A stretch of 64,000 nucleotides of DNA from assembly GCA_002280555.1 (NCBI GenBank), contig NCEE01000019.1, forward strand, positions 1 through 64,000, read 5' to 3'. The translations under genes were made by a program, and so were the position numbers. This DNA comes from Sphingomonas sp. 32-62-10 (lineage in GTDB: Bacteria; Pseudomonadota; Alphaproteobacteria; Sphingomonadales; Sphingomonadaceae). Below the pieces are notes generated by a model. That model was not told the DNA's origin and searched no databases. It was given only the letters and a program-made list of their open reading frames with translations. Of the stretch, positions 25,794 through 34,436 are shown in pieces (the first letter of the stretch is position 1; each line of letters begins with the position of its first letter).

Positions 25794-27041
25794 ATGGCCA
25801 TGGCTACCGATCCCCTCCCCCCGTCCGCAGCACCCCTGCCCGTATCGATCGACGATATCCGCGCGGCGCACGCCCGCATTGCCCCATCAATCGTCCGCAC
25901 ACCGACGCTGATCAGCAAGACGCTATCCGATCTGACCGGCGCGACCGTGTATCTGAAGTTCGAAAACCTGCAGTTCACGGCAGCGTACAAAGAACGCGGT
26001 GCGCTCAACACGCTGATGCAGCTCAACCCACAGGTGATCGGCGTGATCGCGGCATCGGCCGGCAATCACGCCCAGGGCCTTGCCTATCACGCCAACCGGC
26101 TCGGCATTCCCGCAACGATCGTGATGCCCACCACCACGCCGACCGTGAAAGTGACGCAAACCGAAGGACACGGCGCGACCGTGATCCTGTTCGGCGAGAC
26201 GTTCGACGCCGCCTATGCCCATGCTCGCGAGCTGGAAGCGGCGCGCGGCTTCACCTTTGTCCACCCGTTCGACGATCCGCGCATCATCGCGGGCCAGGGC
26301 ACCGTCGCGATCGAGATGCTGGAAGACGTGCCCGAGATCGACACGATCGTGACGCCGATCGGCGGCGGCGGGCTGATTTCGGGCATGGCGACGGTGGCGC
26401 GCGCCAGCGGCCGCGATATCGAGGTCATCGGCGTCGAGGCAGAACTGTTCCCGTCGATGTACAACCGCATCAACGGCACCGACATGCCCTGCGCGGGCGA
26501 TACGCTGGCCGAGGGCATTGCGGTCAAGGAACCCGGCGCGATCACCGCGACGATGGTCGAGGCGCTGGTCGATGACATTCTGCTCGTCAGCGAACGGAAC
26601 CTCGAGAAGGCGGTCAGCCTTCTCCTCCAGATCGAAAAGACCGTCGTCGAGGGTGCAGGCGCGGCGGGGCTGGCCGCGTTGCTCCAGCATCCCGAGCGTT
26701 TCCGGGGCAAGACGGTGGGGATCACGCTGTGCGGCGGCAATATCGACACGCGCCTGCTCGCCAATGTGCTGCTGCGCGATCTGGCGCGGTCGGGTCGCCT
26801 CGCGCGGCTTAGGGTGCGGCTGCAGGATCAGCCGGGCGCACTGTTCAATCTGGTCCGCGTGTTCGATGCCGAACGCGTCAACATCATCGAAGTCTATCAC
26901 CAGCGCGTCTTCACCACATTGCCCGCCAAGGGACTGATCACCGATATCGAATGCGAAACGCGTGATCGCGCGCATCTCGACCGGCTAATCGCCGCGATCC
27001 GGTTGGCGGGTTATGAAGCGAGCTTGGTTGAGCTCGCCTGA
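25794..27041 (+). CDS. ilvA: Threonine ammonia-lyase
   Basis: PLP enzyme converting threonine to 2-oxobutyrate and ammonia, the first step of isoleucine synthesis, or threonine catabolism in the short form. It has about 415 residues. The PLP lysine motif is altered from the common SFKxRGA to AAYKERGALN but keeps the Lys; ASAGNHAQG and the glycine loop GGGGLISG bind the cofactor phosphate. A single C-terminal ACT domain (RLRVRLQDQPGALFNLVRVF) suggests allosteric control. Starts at 25794 or 25800 (MAMATD/MATD) are the plausible choices; the frame to 25740 overlaps the divergent gene. Confidence 0.92.
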   Translation: MAMATDPLPPSAAPLPVSIDDIRAAHARIAPSIVRTPTLISKTLSDLTGATVYLKFENLQFTAAYKERGALNTLMQLNPQVIGVIAASAGNHAQGLAYHANRLGIPATIVMPTTTPTVKVTQTEGHGATVILFGETFDAAYAHARELEAARGFTFVHPFDDPRIIAGQGTVAIEMLEDVPEIDTIVTPIGGGGLISGMATVARASGRDIEVIGVEAELFPSMYNRINGTDMPCAGDTLAEGIAVKEPGAITATMVEALVDDILLVSERNLEKAVSLLLQIEKTVVEGAGAAGLAALLQHPERFRGKTVGITLCGGNIDTRLLANVLLRDLARSGRLARLRVRLQDQPGALFNLVRVFDAERVNIIEVYHQRVFTTLPAKGLITDIECETRDRAHLDRLIAAIRLAGYEASLVELA

Positions 27042-27274
27042 CGAAGCGAATCCTGCGCACGACGAACCGAGTCGTCCGACTCTTTCGCATCCGCCACGAT
27101 CAACTAGAGTGGCTATACTTGCTGTGGGAATGCCCCAAGGCGAGAAGCTTTGACTCATCCTTTCCCGCCGTTAACCTTCAATCATGGTAAAGCCGCTTTT
27201 CATCACGATGGTGGTGATTCATAAGGGGCGCATCGGGGTGCCGGTTTTCGGCAAGTTTGGGAGGATCAGCGGCA

Positions 27275-28057
27275 GTGTCAGCGCCTTTTCGCTTTCCGCG
27301 ATTCTTCGTCACCAGCCCGGCACCGTGCCCCTATTTGCCCGATCGGCTTGAACGCAAAGTCTTCACCGAGCTGAACGGCCCGCATGCGGTCGAGCTGAAC
27401 GACGCGCTGGGCAGGATCGGCTTTCGCCGCAGCCAGTCAGTCGCTTATCGCCCCAGCTGCGCCGGATGCACTGCCTGTGTGTCGGTGCGCGTTGTCGCCA
27501 ATGATTTCAAACCCAACGCCACCCAGCGCAAGCTGATCCGCCGCCACGCCGATCTGGAAGTCAGCGCGTGCAAGCCCTGGGCAACCGATGAGCAGTTCGA
27601 GTTGCTCCGCCGCTACCTCGCCAATCGCCACCCGGGCGGCGGCATGGCGGGCATGGATGACGGCGATTATGCCGATATGGTCGAACAAAGCCCGGTCAAC
27701 AGCTTCGTCGTCGAATATCGTGAACCAGCCGCGCATGGCCGCCGCGGTCGGCTGATCGGCGCGTGCCTTACCGATCAGCAGGCCGATGGCTTGTCGATGA
27801 TCTACAGCTTTTTCGATGCCGCCGATGAAAGCCGCCCAGGCCTGGGCAATCTTATCATCCTCGATCACATCCTGCGCGCCCGTGCAATCGGCTTGCCCTA
27901 TGTCTATCTCGGCTATTGGGTGAAGGGATCGGAGCGGATGTCTTACAAGACGCGCTATCGCCCGATCGAAGTGCTCGGCCCTTCGGGATGGCGGGTAATG
28001 GCGGACGAGGACATCGCGATCGAACGCCTGCCTGCACTGGCGGATGAGTTGGCCTGA
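27275..28057 (+). CDS. bpt: Aspartate/glutamate leucyl- (arginyl-) tRNA-protein transferase
   Basis: N-degron pathway enzyme that adds Leu or Arg from charged tRNA to N-terminal acidic residues, marking proteins for ClpS/ClpAP. It has 260 residues. The N-terminal CPYL and the SCAGCTACVSVRV cysteine segment, FKPNATQRKLIRRH, and the C-terminal YVYLGYWVKGSERMSYKTRY are diagnostic of the ATE/Bpt family. The start is GTG 27275 with GGGAGG ten bases upstream. Whether Leu or Arg is transferred cannot be decided by reading, though bacterial members usually transfer Leu. Confidence 0.92.
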   Translation: MSAPFRFPRFFVTSPAPCPYLPDRLERKVFTELNGPHAVELNDALGRIGFRRSQSVAYRPSCAGCTACVSVRVVANDFKPNATQRKLIRRHADLEVSACKPWATDEQFELLRRYLANRHPGGGMAGMDDGDYADMVEQSPVNSFVVEYREPAAHGRRGRLIGACLTDQQADGLSMIYSFFDAADESRPGLGNLIILDHILRARAIGLPYVYLGYWVKGSERMSYKTRYRPIEVLGPSGWRVMADEDIAIERLPALADELA

Positions 28058-28129
28058 ATCCGGGGGCACTCGTGGCCCTTGATGCGTTTTTCCCCTCGGC
28101 CCAATTGCGACCTTTCTCTCACAACCGTT

Positions 28130-28235
28130 CGTCACCCAGGGCTTGATCCGGGGTCCCGCTGCCTTGCGCCGTTCGACAAGAAGCTGGACCCCGGATCAAG
28201 GCTCTCCTGAGCCTGTCGAAGGATCCGGGGTGACG
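28130..28235. repeat. REP-like palindromic element, copy 3, interrupted by a second repeat
   Basis: Same arms as the elements at 11946 and 13879, but the right arm is broken at about 28201-28222 by a ~22-base segment containing CTCCTGAGCCTGTCGAAGG, a different repeat core. Confidence 0.8.
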
Positions 28236-28256
28236 GTATTTTGGAAATGACACTCC

Positions 28257-29006
28257 TCAACCCTCGCTGATCGTATCCACGCTGATGTCGACGTCGAGTT
28301 CCTCATTGCCGTCGCCGAGCCGGGATCCGGCGACGGGGGCTGCCCCTGCCGCATCCAGCCCGATGCTGACGCGCACATAATCCTGCGTCGCGCACAGCCC
28401 TGTGCCGGGATCGAACGCTACCCAGCCGAGGCCGCTATAGCCCGATACATAGCGCGCCGGGGCACCAATCGCGCGGGCGCAGGCGATGAAGATATGCGCC
28501 AGATCCCGCGCCGGTGCCCGCTCCTCCGCGAAAGCCTGCGCGGCCGTGCGGCCCTGCACTGGGCGGCGCAAACACAAGGTGAATCGATCGAACACAGCGC
28601 GGTTGAGCGCATGAAGTCGCTCAAGTGGCGATCCTCCGCTGGCTGCCGCCTGGGCGAAGTCGGCCATCGCCGCATCTGCCTGCGTCAACGGTGTCGATCG
28701 CAGAAAAAGATCGGGTGGGAAACGCTCCGTGGAGCCATCGATCACCCCGGCATTCGGCGCGGTCAGCACTTCGCCGGTGACACAAATCTCGATCGCGCTG
28801 ATCGGTCCTTCTGCATAAAGCATCGTGACCTTGTTGCCGAAACCGTCCCGCGCTTCCTTCAGCCGCGCGTCGCAATCGATATCGATCCGCCATGCCGCGA
28901 TCGTCTGATCATGCGTATCGCTCGGCGTCATCCGCAGCATCTGCACCAGCCGCGATTGCGGGGTGGAGAAGCGGTAAAGCGTGCGGTGATCGATCGACAG
29001 CCTCAT
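28257..29006 (-). CDS. Transglutaminase-like protein, catalytic residues lost
   Basis: Third gene of the ATP-grasp / alpha-E / transglutaminase unit found in many bacteria, whose role is probably peptide or cell-envelope modification but is not established. It has 249 residues. The N-terminal beta domain MRLSIDHRTLYRFSTPQSRL and the core are recognisable, but the usual GVCQD-type nucleophile motif reads APARD (Ala166 in place of Cys). The stretch normally carrying the catalytic His (ASHAWAE) is deleted between VSGY (ending at residue 190) and GLGWVAFDP; only the Asp survives. The C-terminal part is well conserved and the frame is intact, so it looks like a retained pseudoenzyme. It starts 10 bases after the alpha-E gene. 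Confidence 0.85.
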   Translation of the reverse strand: MRLSIDHRTLYRFSTPQSRLVQMLRMTPSDTHDQTIAAWRIDIDCDARLKEARDGFGNKVTMLYAEGPISAIEICVTGEVLTAPNAGVIDGSTERFPPDLFLRSTPLTQADAAMADFAQAAASGGSPLERLHALNRAVFDRFTLCLRRPVQGRTAAQAFAEERAPARDLAHIFIACARAIGAPARYVSGYSGLGWVAFDPGTGLCATQDYVRVSIGLDAAGAAPVAGSRLGDGNEELDVDISVDTISEG

Positions 29007-29016
29007 GTTACCCGCC

Positions 29017-29955
29017 TCAAGCGACGAACCGGAACTGGCGCGCAATCGCGCCGCTCAACAGCGCATTTTCGGCATTAAACGCCTTCAGATACTGATGCAG
29101 CCCGCTCGCAATCACTTCCTTGGACGTGGTTTTCTGCATTCGGGCATAGCGCATCCGCGCCATCCGGTCCGCCTCGCCCTGTAGCCCGGTCCGCTTGGCG
29201 AGCAGGCTCAGGATCTCGACCGTCTCCTCCACCGCACCCGCCAGCGATCGCGGCATTTCCTGACGGCTGAGCAGCAAATCGATCACATTGGCCGGGGTCA
29301 GCCCGTCATTGTACAGCCAGCGATAGGCGGTAACGGCCGACACGGTCTGCAAAATCGTCGTCCATTGATCGCGATCGACCAGACCGCCCACCGCCTCACC
29401 TTCGGGCAGCAGCAGGTGATATTTCACGTCGAGCAGCCGCGCGGTGTTGTCCGCTCGCTCGATCAACTGGCCGAGCCGGATGAACGCGTTTGCCTGGTTG
29501 CGGAGCATCCGGTGAACCGCGCCTTCGAACCCCAAGGTCTCTACCTTGACCGCCTCGACCAGGTTGAGCGTTGCCACCGTACCGCCTGGACTAGACCGAT
29601 TGCTGAACACCAGCCACGCGCGGTTGATTGACGTCCAGGCATCCCGCGTCAGCGCCGTGCGCACTGCCTTGGCATTCATCCGGGCCATATCGAGACAACG
29701 CACGATCGATCCAGGATGGCTGGCATCGACTGTCAGGAATCGCGCGACATGCGCCTGGGTGATCGATTGTTTGGTGGCGGCAAAGGCCTCGTCGGTCTCC
29801 GAGACCGCCAGCGCGCTCGCCCACGCGGCCTCACCCGCGGGTCGCGCCGACAGCGCATCGAGCCGCACCGTCGCCTCCACCAACCGCGCAACAAAATCCG
29901 CGCGCTCGACATAGCGACCCAGCCAGTACAGCGATGCGGCGGTACGCGAGAGCAT
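29017..29955 (-). CDS. Alpha-E domain-containing protein
   Basis: A 312-residue all-helical protein of the alpha-E family (formerly DUF403), starting MLSRTAASLYWLGRYVERAD, with the conserved RxxDxxxR-type ERADNTARLLDVKYH near residues 165-179. Proteins of this family nearly always sit beside circularly permuted ATP-grasp and transglutaminase genes; a role in peptide ligation is a prediction from genomic context. Its start codon shares one base with the stop of the ATP-grasp gene (TGATG). Confidence 0.92.
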   Translation of the reverse strand: MLSRTAASLYWLGRYVERADFVARLVEATVRLDALSARPAGEAAWASALAVSETDEAFAATKQSITQAHVARFLTVDASHPGSIVRCLDMARMNAKAVRTALTRDAWTSINRAWLVFSNRSSPGGTVATLNLVEAVKVETLGFEGAVHRMLRNQANAFIRLGQLIERADNTARLLDVKYHLLLPEGEAVGGLVDRDQWTTILQTVSAVTAYRWLYNDGLTPANVIDLLLSRQEMPRSLAGAVEETVEILSLLAKRTGLQGEADRMARMRYARMQKTTSKEVIASGLHQYLKAFNAENALLSGAIARQFRFVA

Positions 29956-31448
29956 CAGTTCTGCGCCTGTTGCTGCTGCTGGCTCTGCGATTGCGCGGCC
30001 ACCGCGCCCGCCTCACCATTGTCGAGCAGCACGAAACTATCCTTTGTGCCCCCGCCCTGGCTCGAATTCACCACGAGCGACCCTTGTTTAAGCGCCACCC
30101 GTGTCAGCCCGCCGGGCACCACCTGCACCCCCTTGGACCCGGTCAGCACAAAGGGGCGGAAATCGACATGGCGTGGCGAGAGGCCATCATCGGCCAGCGT
30201 CGGCACCGTCGACAGCGCCAGCGTGGGCTGCGCAATGTAACGCTGTGGTTCGGCGACCAGCGCGGCACGAAACGCCTCGATCTCGGCCTTGGACGCGGTG
30301 GGCCCCACCAGCATCCCGTAACCGCCCGACCCATCGACCAGCTTCACCACCAGATCGGACAGGTTATCGAGCACGTACTTCAGCGCCTGCGGCTCGCGGC
30401 AGCGATAGGTTTCGACATTAGGCAGCTTCGCCTCGCCGCCCGAATAGAAGCGCACGATTTCCGGCATATAGCTGTAGATCGCCTTGTCATCGGCAATGCC
30501 ATTGCCGGGCGCGTTGATGATCGCGACATTGCCCGCCGCATAAGCCGCAATCAGCCCCGGCACGCCCAGCATCGAATCGGGGCGGAACACCAGGGGATCG
30601 AGATAATCGTCATCGATCCGGCGATAAATCACATCGACCCGCACCCGGCCCGATATCGTCCGCATCCAGACGATGTCGTTATCAACAACAAGATCAGCCG
30701 CCTCAACCAGTTCGATGCCCATGCTATCGGCCAGGAAGCTGTGTTCATAATAGGCCGAATTATAATGCCCAGGCGTCAGCACCACGCACACCGGATTATT
30801 GCCCGCACTCATCGGCGTTACCGATCGCATCGTCTCAAGCAGCTTATCGGGATAGCTGTCGACCGCCGCCACCCGCAGCGACCGGAACAATTCGGGGCAC
30901 AGCCGCAGCATCGCCTCCCGGTTTTCGAGCATGTATGAAACACCCGATGGCGTGCGGGCATTATCCTCCAGCACATAGAAATCATTCGGGCCGGTGCGGA
31001 CCAGATCAATCCCGCAGATATGCGCCCACACGCCGTGCGGCGGCCGCATCCCCGCAATTTCGGGCCGGAACTGCGGATTACCGAAGATCAGATCGGGCGG
31101 GATAACGCCTTCTGCCAGAATACGCCGCTCGCCATAAATATCGTCGAGAAACGCATTGATCGCCTCGACCCTCTGCACCAGCCCTTCGGACAGTCGCGCC
31201 CATTCATCGGCCAGGAAAACACGTGGGACGATATCGAACGGAATGATCCGCTCAGCCGCGTCACCGTCGCCATAGACCGCAAAGGTGATGCCGAGCTGAC
31301 GAAACGCGGCTTCGGCGGCTTGCTGGCGGCGACGCAGGTCGGCAGTCGTCGTATCGGCGAGCCAGCTGCCAAGCGCAGCGAGTTCGGGGCGCGCGGCCTG
31401 CGCGGCGCCATTCCCCCAAATCTCGTCAAACGCGCGCTTCAATGCCAT
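29955..31448 (-). CDS. Circularly permuted ATP-grasp protein
   Basis: Predicted ATP-dependent carboxylate-amine ligase, probably forming peptide bonds; substrate unknown. It has 497 residues, the usual length. Motifs include VWAHICGIDLVRTGPNDFYV, the ATP-contact LEDNARTPSGVSYMLENR, GNGIADDKAIYSYMPEIV and VVKLVDGSGGYGMLVG. The C-terminus is a Gln-rich tail (QSQSQQQQQAQN). Start 31448 (MALKRAFDEIWG) is preferred over the longer frame to 31511. First gene of the three-gene operon. Confidence 0.92.
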   Translation of the reverse strand: MALKRAFDEIWGNGAAQAARPELAALGSWLADTTTADLRRRQQAAEAAFRQLGITFAVYGDGDAAERIIPFDIVPRVFLADEWARLSEGLVQRVEAINAFLDDIYGERRILAEGVIPPDLIFGNPQFRPEIAGMRPPHGVWAHICGIDLVRTGPNDFYVLEDNARTPSGVSYMLENREAMLRLCPELFRSLRVAAVDSYPDKLLETMRSVTPMSAGNNPVCVVLTPGHYNSAYYEHSFLADSMGIELVEAADLVVDNDIVWMRTISGRVRVDVIYRRIDDDYLDPLVFRPDSMLGVPGLIAAYAAGNVAIINAPGNGIADDKAIYSYMPEIVRFYSGGEAKLPNVETYRCREPQALKYVLDNLSDLVVKLVDGSGGYGMLVGPTASKAEIEAFRAALVAEPQRYIAQPTLALSTVPTLADDGLSPRHVDFRPFVLTGSKGVQVVPGGLTRVALKQGSLVVNSSQGGGTKDSFVLLDNGEAGAVAAQSQSQQQQQAQN

Positions 31449-31671
31449 TAATGCAGCACAGCTCCTAGCTCTATCGCCGCCGTTATGCTGCAACGCTTTG
31501 TTGCAATGCACAAGGGGGCCCAGCGAAGATGTGACCGTCAGTCCGTGCCCTTTGGGATAGGCAGTGAAGCGCTATCGCTCAGCGGTCGATCTGCACAACC
31601 TGCGCAGCGACTAGTCGCGCCGGGGAAGAGATGCCACGTTATCTGACGATGCCCAGCAAAGGAAATGCCCT

Positions 31672-32085
31672 ATGATCTCGCCACTCATCGCCTTTTTGTC
31701 GACCGCGCTGGCCATGCTGGCACTCGATTCGATCTGGCTTAATCTCACGGCGGACCGGCTTTACCGCGCCAAGCTGGGGCATCTGATGCTGCAGGAGTTC
31801 AACCTGGCGCCCGCCGCGATTTTCTACTTCATTTACGTAACAGGCGTCACCGTGCTGGCGGTGATGCCAGCGCTCGCCGATGGCAAACTGTCAACGGCGT
31901 TGACGCGTGGTGCGGTCCTCGGCCTGGTCGCCTATGCCACCTATGATCTGACCAACCAGGCAACGCTGCGCGGCTGGTCAACGACGATCACCGTTATCGA
32001 CCTGTGCTGGGGCACGTTCCTTACCGCCTTTGCCGCAAGCGTTGGCTGGTGGGTGACGACCCAAGTTGCGCCGCGTTTGGGCTGA
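31672..32085 (+). CDS. DUF2177 family membrane protein
   Basis: A 137-residue protein with four predicted transmembrane helices; the start resembles the family signature (ALAMLALDSIWLNLTADRLY) and the middle has VAYATYDLTNQATLRGW. Function unknown. The same gene occurs as a decayed, internally deleted copy at 42286-42535, so the family was duplicated or acquired twice. No operon partner; about 180 bases of unassigned sequence follow. Confidence 0.88.
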   Translation: MISPLIAFLSTALAMLALDSIWLNLTADRLYRAKLGHLMLQEFNLAPAAIFYFIYVTGVTVLAVMPALADGKLSTALTRGAVLGLVAYATYDLTNQATLRGWSTTITVIDLCWGTFLTAFAASVGWWVTTQVAPRLG

Positions 32086-32268
32086 CGCAACTCAGACTTG
32101 GCAGTTGTCCGGCCAAGGCAACATTTGGGGCGACTAGGTGCGCGCCTCGATCCGTGCGGCGCATGCGCGACTAGCCGTTAATCCGCCCGCTCGGCGAATA
32201 ATGCCGCGATCTCATGCAATCGCAATCGATCGGCCGTCTATGCCAAAGCCCTCTGCATTGTGAAAATA

Positions 32269-33405
32269 TCACCAATATCGGGCGCTCGCTATTGCTGCTC
32301 CCTCCGCCAGCACGGCCATTTTGGCCCAGACGATGTCACGATCGACGCCACCTGAACCGACATGAACCGAAAAGCCGCAGTCGACGCCGGCCATAACGTT
32401 ATCGCGCCCGACAAGGTCAGCATAGCGGCCGATCCGCTGCGCGATTAGCTCGGGATGTTCAATGTAATTGGACTGGCATTCCACGACGCCGGGGATAAGC
32501 ACCTTGCCCTCGGGCAGGCCAATTTCCTTGAACATCTCGTATTCGTGCGCATGGCGCGGATTGGCGGCTTCGAACTGGATGGCGTGCGGGCGCGCGCGCC
32601 AGACGAGATCGATGATATCCTTGAACGGCACATCGCAATGGTGCGGGCCCGGATAATTACCCCAGCACATATGCATCCGAAGCTGCTTTTCGGGGATGTT
32701 GGCCGTCGCTCGGTTCAGCGCTTCGATATTCAGCATCATCCGGTCGCGGAATTGCGACAGCGTCAGGTCGCGGAACTGGGTATGTCGGCCCATCGCCAAG
32801 TCGGGGCAATCGATCTGCAGCGTGATCCCGGCCGCCGCGATCGCTTCATATTCATGCCGCAGCCCTTCGGCGAGCGCGAAGAGATAGGCCTCGTCGCTGT
32901 CATAATAGTCATTGGCAAAGAACAGCGCGGTTACCCCTGGCGAGGCGGCACTCATAAAGGCCTGGCGTCCATCATGCTTCGCCAGTGCGGCGTTCAGCGT
33001 CCTCGTATCGGCTTCGACCGCGGTCATATCCTTGACGGTGATCGGCGCATTGCAGGCCGGGGTCTTGCGGTGCTTGCGGCCCGCGTCACCCGAAATGCGT
33101 TCCTTGACGCCGGGAAAATCCTCGACATCGGCAAAGACATAGCTGTTACCGCTGCCGCCAAAACCATTGAGCCGGTCCTTGATATACGTCGCATAGCTCG
33201 GCTTCGACTGCTCGCCGTCGTTGATGATGTCGAGCCCGGCTTCCGCCTGCTTCGTCACGACATAATCAACCGCTGCCTCGATCCGCGCTTCGACCGCTGC
33301 GGCTTCAAGGGGCAGACCTTCCTCGCGCGCGAACATCAGCGCGATCAAATCGTCCTGGCGCGGCAGGCTGCCGACATGGGTGGTGAGGAAACGCCCGGCG
33401 CTCAT
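32269..33405 (-). CDS. MetE-core-like zinc methyl/alkyl-transferase, paralogue 2
   Basis: Corresponds to the C-terminal catalytic half of cobalamin-independent methionine synthase. It has 378 residues, the size of stand-alone members such as epoxyalkane:CoM transferase. Zinc ligands are readable: His245-x-Cys247 (MHMCWGNYPG), Glu279 (FEAANPRH) and Cys343 (VDCGFS). The N-terminal half of MetE, needed for the folate substrate, is absent, so ordinary methionine synthesis is unlikely; transfer of a thiol or methyl group onto or from a catabolic substrate is more likely (inference). Last gene of the six-gene operon, overlapping the previous one by four bases. Confidence 0.85.
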   Translation of the reverse strand: MSAGRFLTTHVGSLPRQDDLIALMFAREEGLPLEAAAVEARIEAAVDYVVTKQAEAGLDIINDGEQSKPSYATYIKDRLNGFGGSGNSYVFADVEDFPGVKERISGDAGRKHRKTPACNAPITVKDMTAVEADTRTLNAALAKHDGRQAFMSAASPGVTALFFANDYYDSDEAYLFALAEGLRHEYEAIAAAGITLQIDCPDLAMGRHTQFRDLTLSQFRDRMMLNIEALNRATANIPEKQLRMHMCWGNYPGPHHCDVPFKDIIDLVWRARPHAIQFEAANPRHAHEYEMFKEIGLPEGKVLIPGVVECQSNYIEHPELIAQRIGRYADLVGRDNVMAGVDCGFSVHVGSGGVDRDIVWAKMAVLAEGAAIASARYW

Positions 33406-34424
33406 GCCATTTCACCCCGGACGATTGCGGCGCCCTGCGCCATTGCCTTCATCTTGCCGAAAGCCACGTCGCGCGGCAGGTATTTGAGCCCGCAATCGGG
33501 CGCGATGACAAGGCGCTCGGGCGGGATGTGCGGGATCGCACGGCGGATACGCGCGGCGACCGTCTCGGGCGTCTCGATCTCGTGCGTCGACAAGTCGAGC
33601 ACGCCGAGGATGATCGTCTTGCCGGTCAGTTTTTCCAGGATGCTGCAATCAAGGTTCGACTGCGCGGTTTCGATCGAGATGTCGCACAAATCGGTGTCGG
33701 CAAGCTCAGGCAGGAAATTATATCCCTCGGGCCGTTCGTGGATCAGGGCTGCATAGCCGAAGCAGATGTGGAGCGCGGTGCGCCCCTCTACGCCGTCGAG
33801 CGCGGTCTTGAGCGCGGCCAGCCCATATTCGCGCGCCTTGGCGGGGCGGGCCTGCATATAGGGTTCGTCGATCTGGACGATGTCTGCCCCAGCTGCGAAC
33901 AGATCCTTGATCTCGGCATTCACCGCGACGGCATAGTCGTGCGCCATTTCGGCTTCGTCGGCATAGAAATCATTCTGCGCCTGCTGCGCCATCGTGAAGG
34001 GGCCAGGCACGGTGATCTTGATCATCCGGTCGGTATTGGCACGCAGGAATTCGACATCGCGCGTCTCGACCGCGTGGCGGCGACTGATCTTGCCGGTGAT
34101 GCGCGGCACCGGATTGGGCTCTCCGCTACGATCGAGCGCGACGCCGGGATTGTCGAGATCGACCCCGTCGAGGGCGGTAGCGAACCGGTTCGAATAGCTT
34201 TCGCGCCGCATCTCACCGTCGGTGATGATGTCGAGCCCGGCACGCTCCTGATCGCGGATCGCCAGGATCGTCGCGTCATCAAATGCCTGTTCACGCCATT
34301 CGGGGTCGACGCGCCACAATTCGGTCGCGCGCACACGCGGCGGGAAGCGTCCCGCCAGTTTGACCTTGTCGATCAGCCAATCGGGCTGCGTATACGATCC
34401 GACGAGCGAGGTTGGAAATAGCAT
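33402..34424 (-). CDS. MetE-core-like zinc methyl/alkyl-transferase, paralogue 1
   Basis: A 340-residue relative of the catalytic half of MetE, starting MLFPTSLVGSYTQPDWL. Zinc ligands His219-x-Cys221 (ALHICFGYA), Glu252 (ISIETAQS) and Cys311 (APDCGLKYL) are all present. VGSYTQPDW and IITDGEMRRESY match the core-MetE substrate loops. It is diverged from the second copy downstream, so the two may act on different substrates or as a heteromer. It follows the alpha/beta-hydrolase gene by 12 bases. Alternatives are a folate-independent core methionine synthase or a thiol transferase resembling EaCoMT. Confidence 0.85.
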   Translation of the reverse strand: MLFPTSLVGSYTQPDWLIDKVKLAGRFPPRVRATELWRVDPEWREQAFDDATILAIRDQERAGLDIITDGEMRRESYSNRFATALDGVDLDNPGVALDRSGEPNPVPRITGKISRRHAVETRDVEFLRANTDRMIKITVPGPFTMAQQAQNDFYADEAEMAHDYAVAVNAEIKDLFAAGADIVQIDEPYMQARPAKAREYGLAALKTALDGVEGRTALHICFGYAALIHERPEGYNFLPELADTDLCDISIETAQSNLDCSILEKLTGKTIILGVLDLSTHEIETPETVAARIRRAIPHIPPERLVIAPDCGLKYLPRDVAFGKMKAMAQGAAIVRGEMA

Positions 34425-34436
34425 GAAGACAGTCCC

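Noticed and set aside
32269..34424. Housekeeping cobalamin-independent methionine synthase (metE)
   Set aside because: Both proteins are about half the length of MetE, occur in tandem and sit inside an inducible-looking operon with a TonB receptor.
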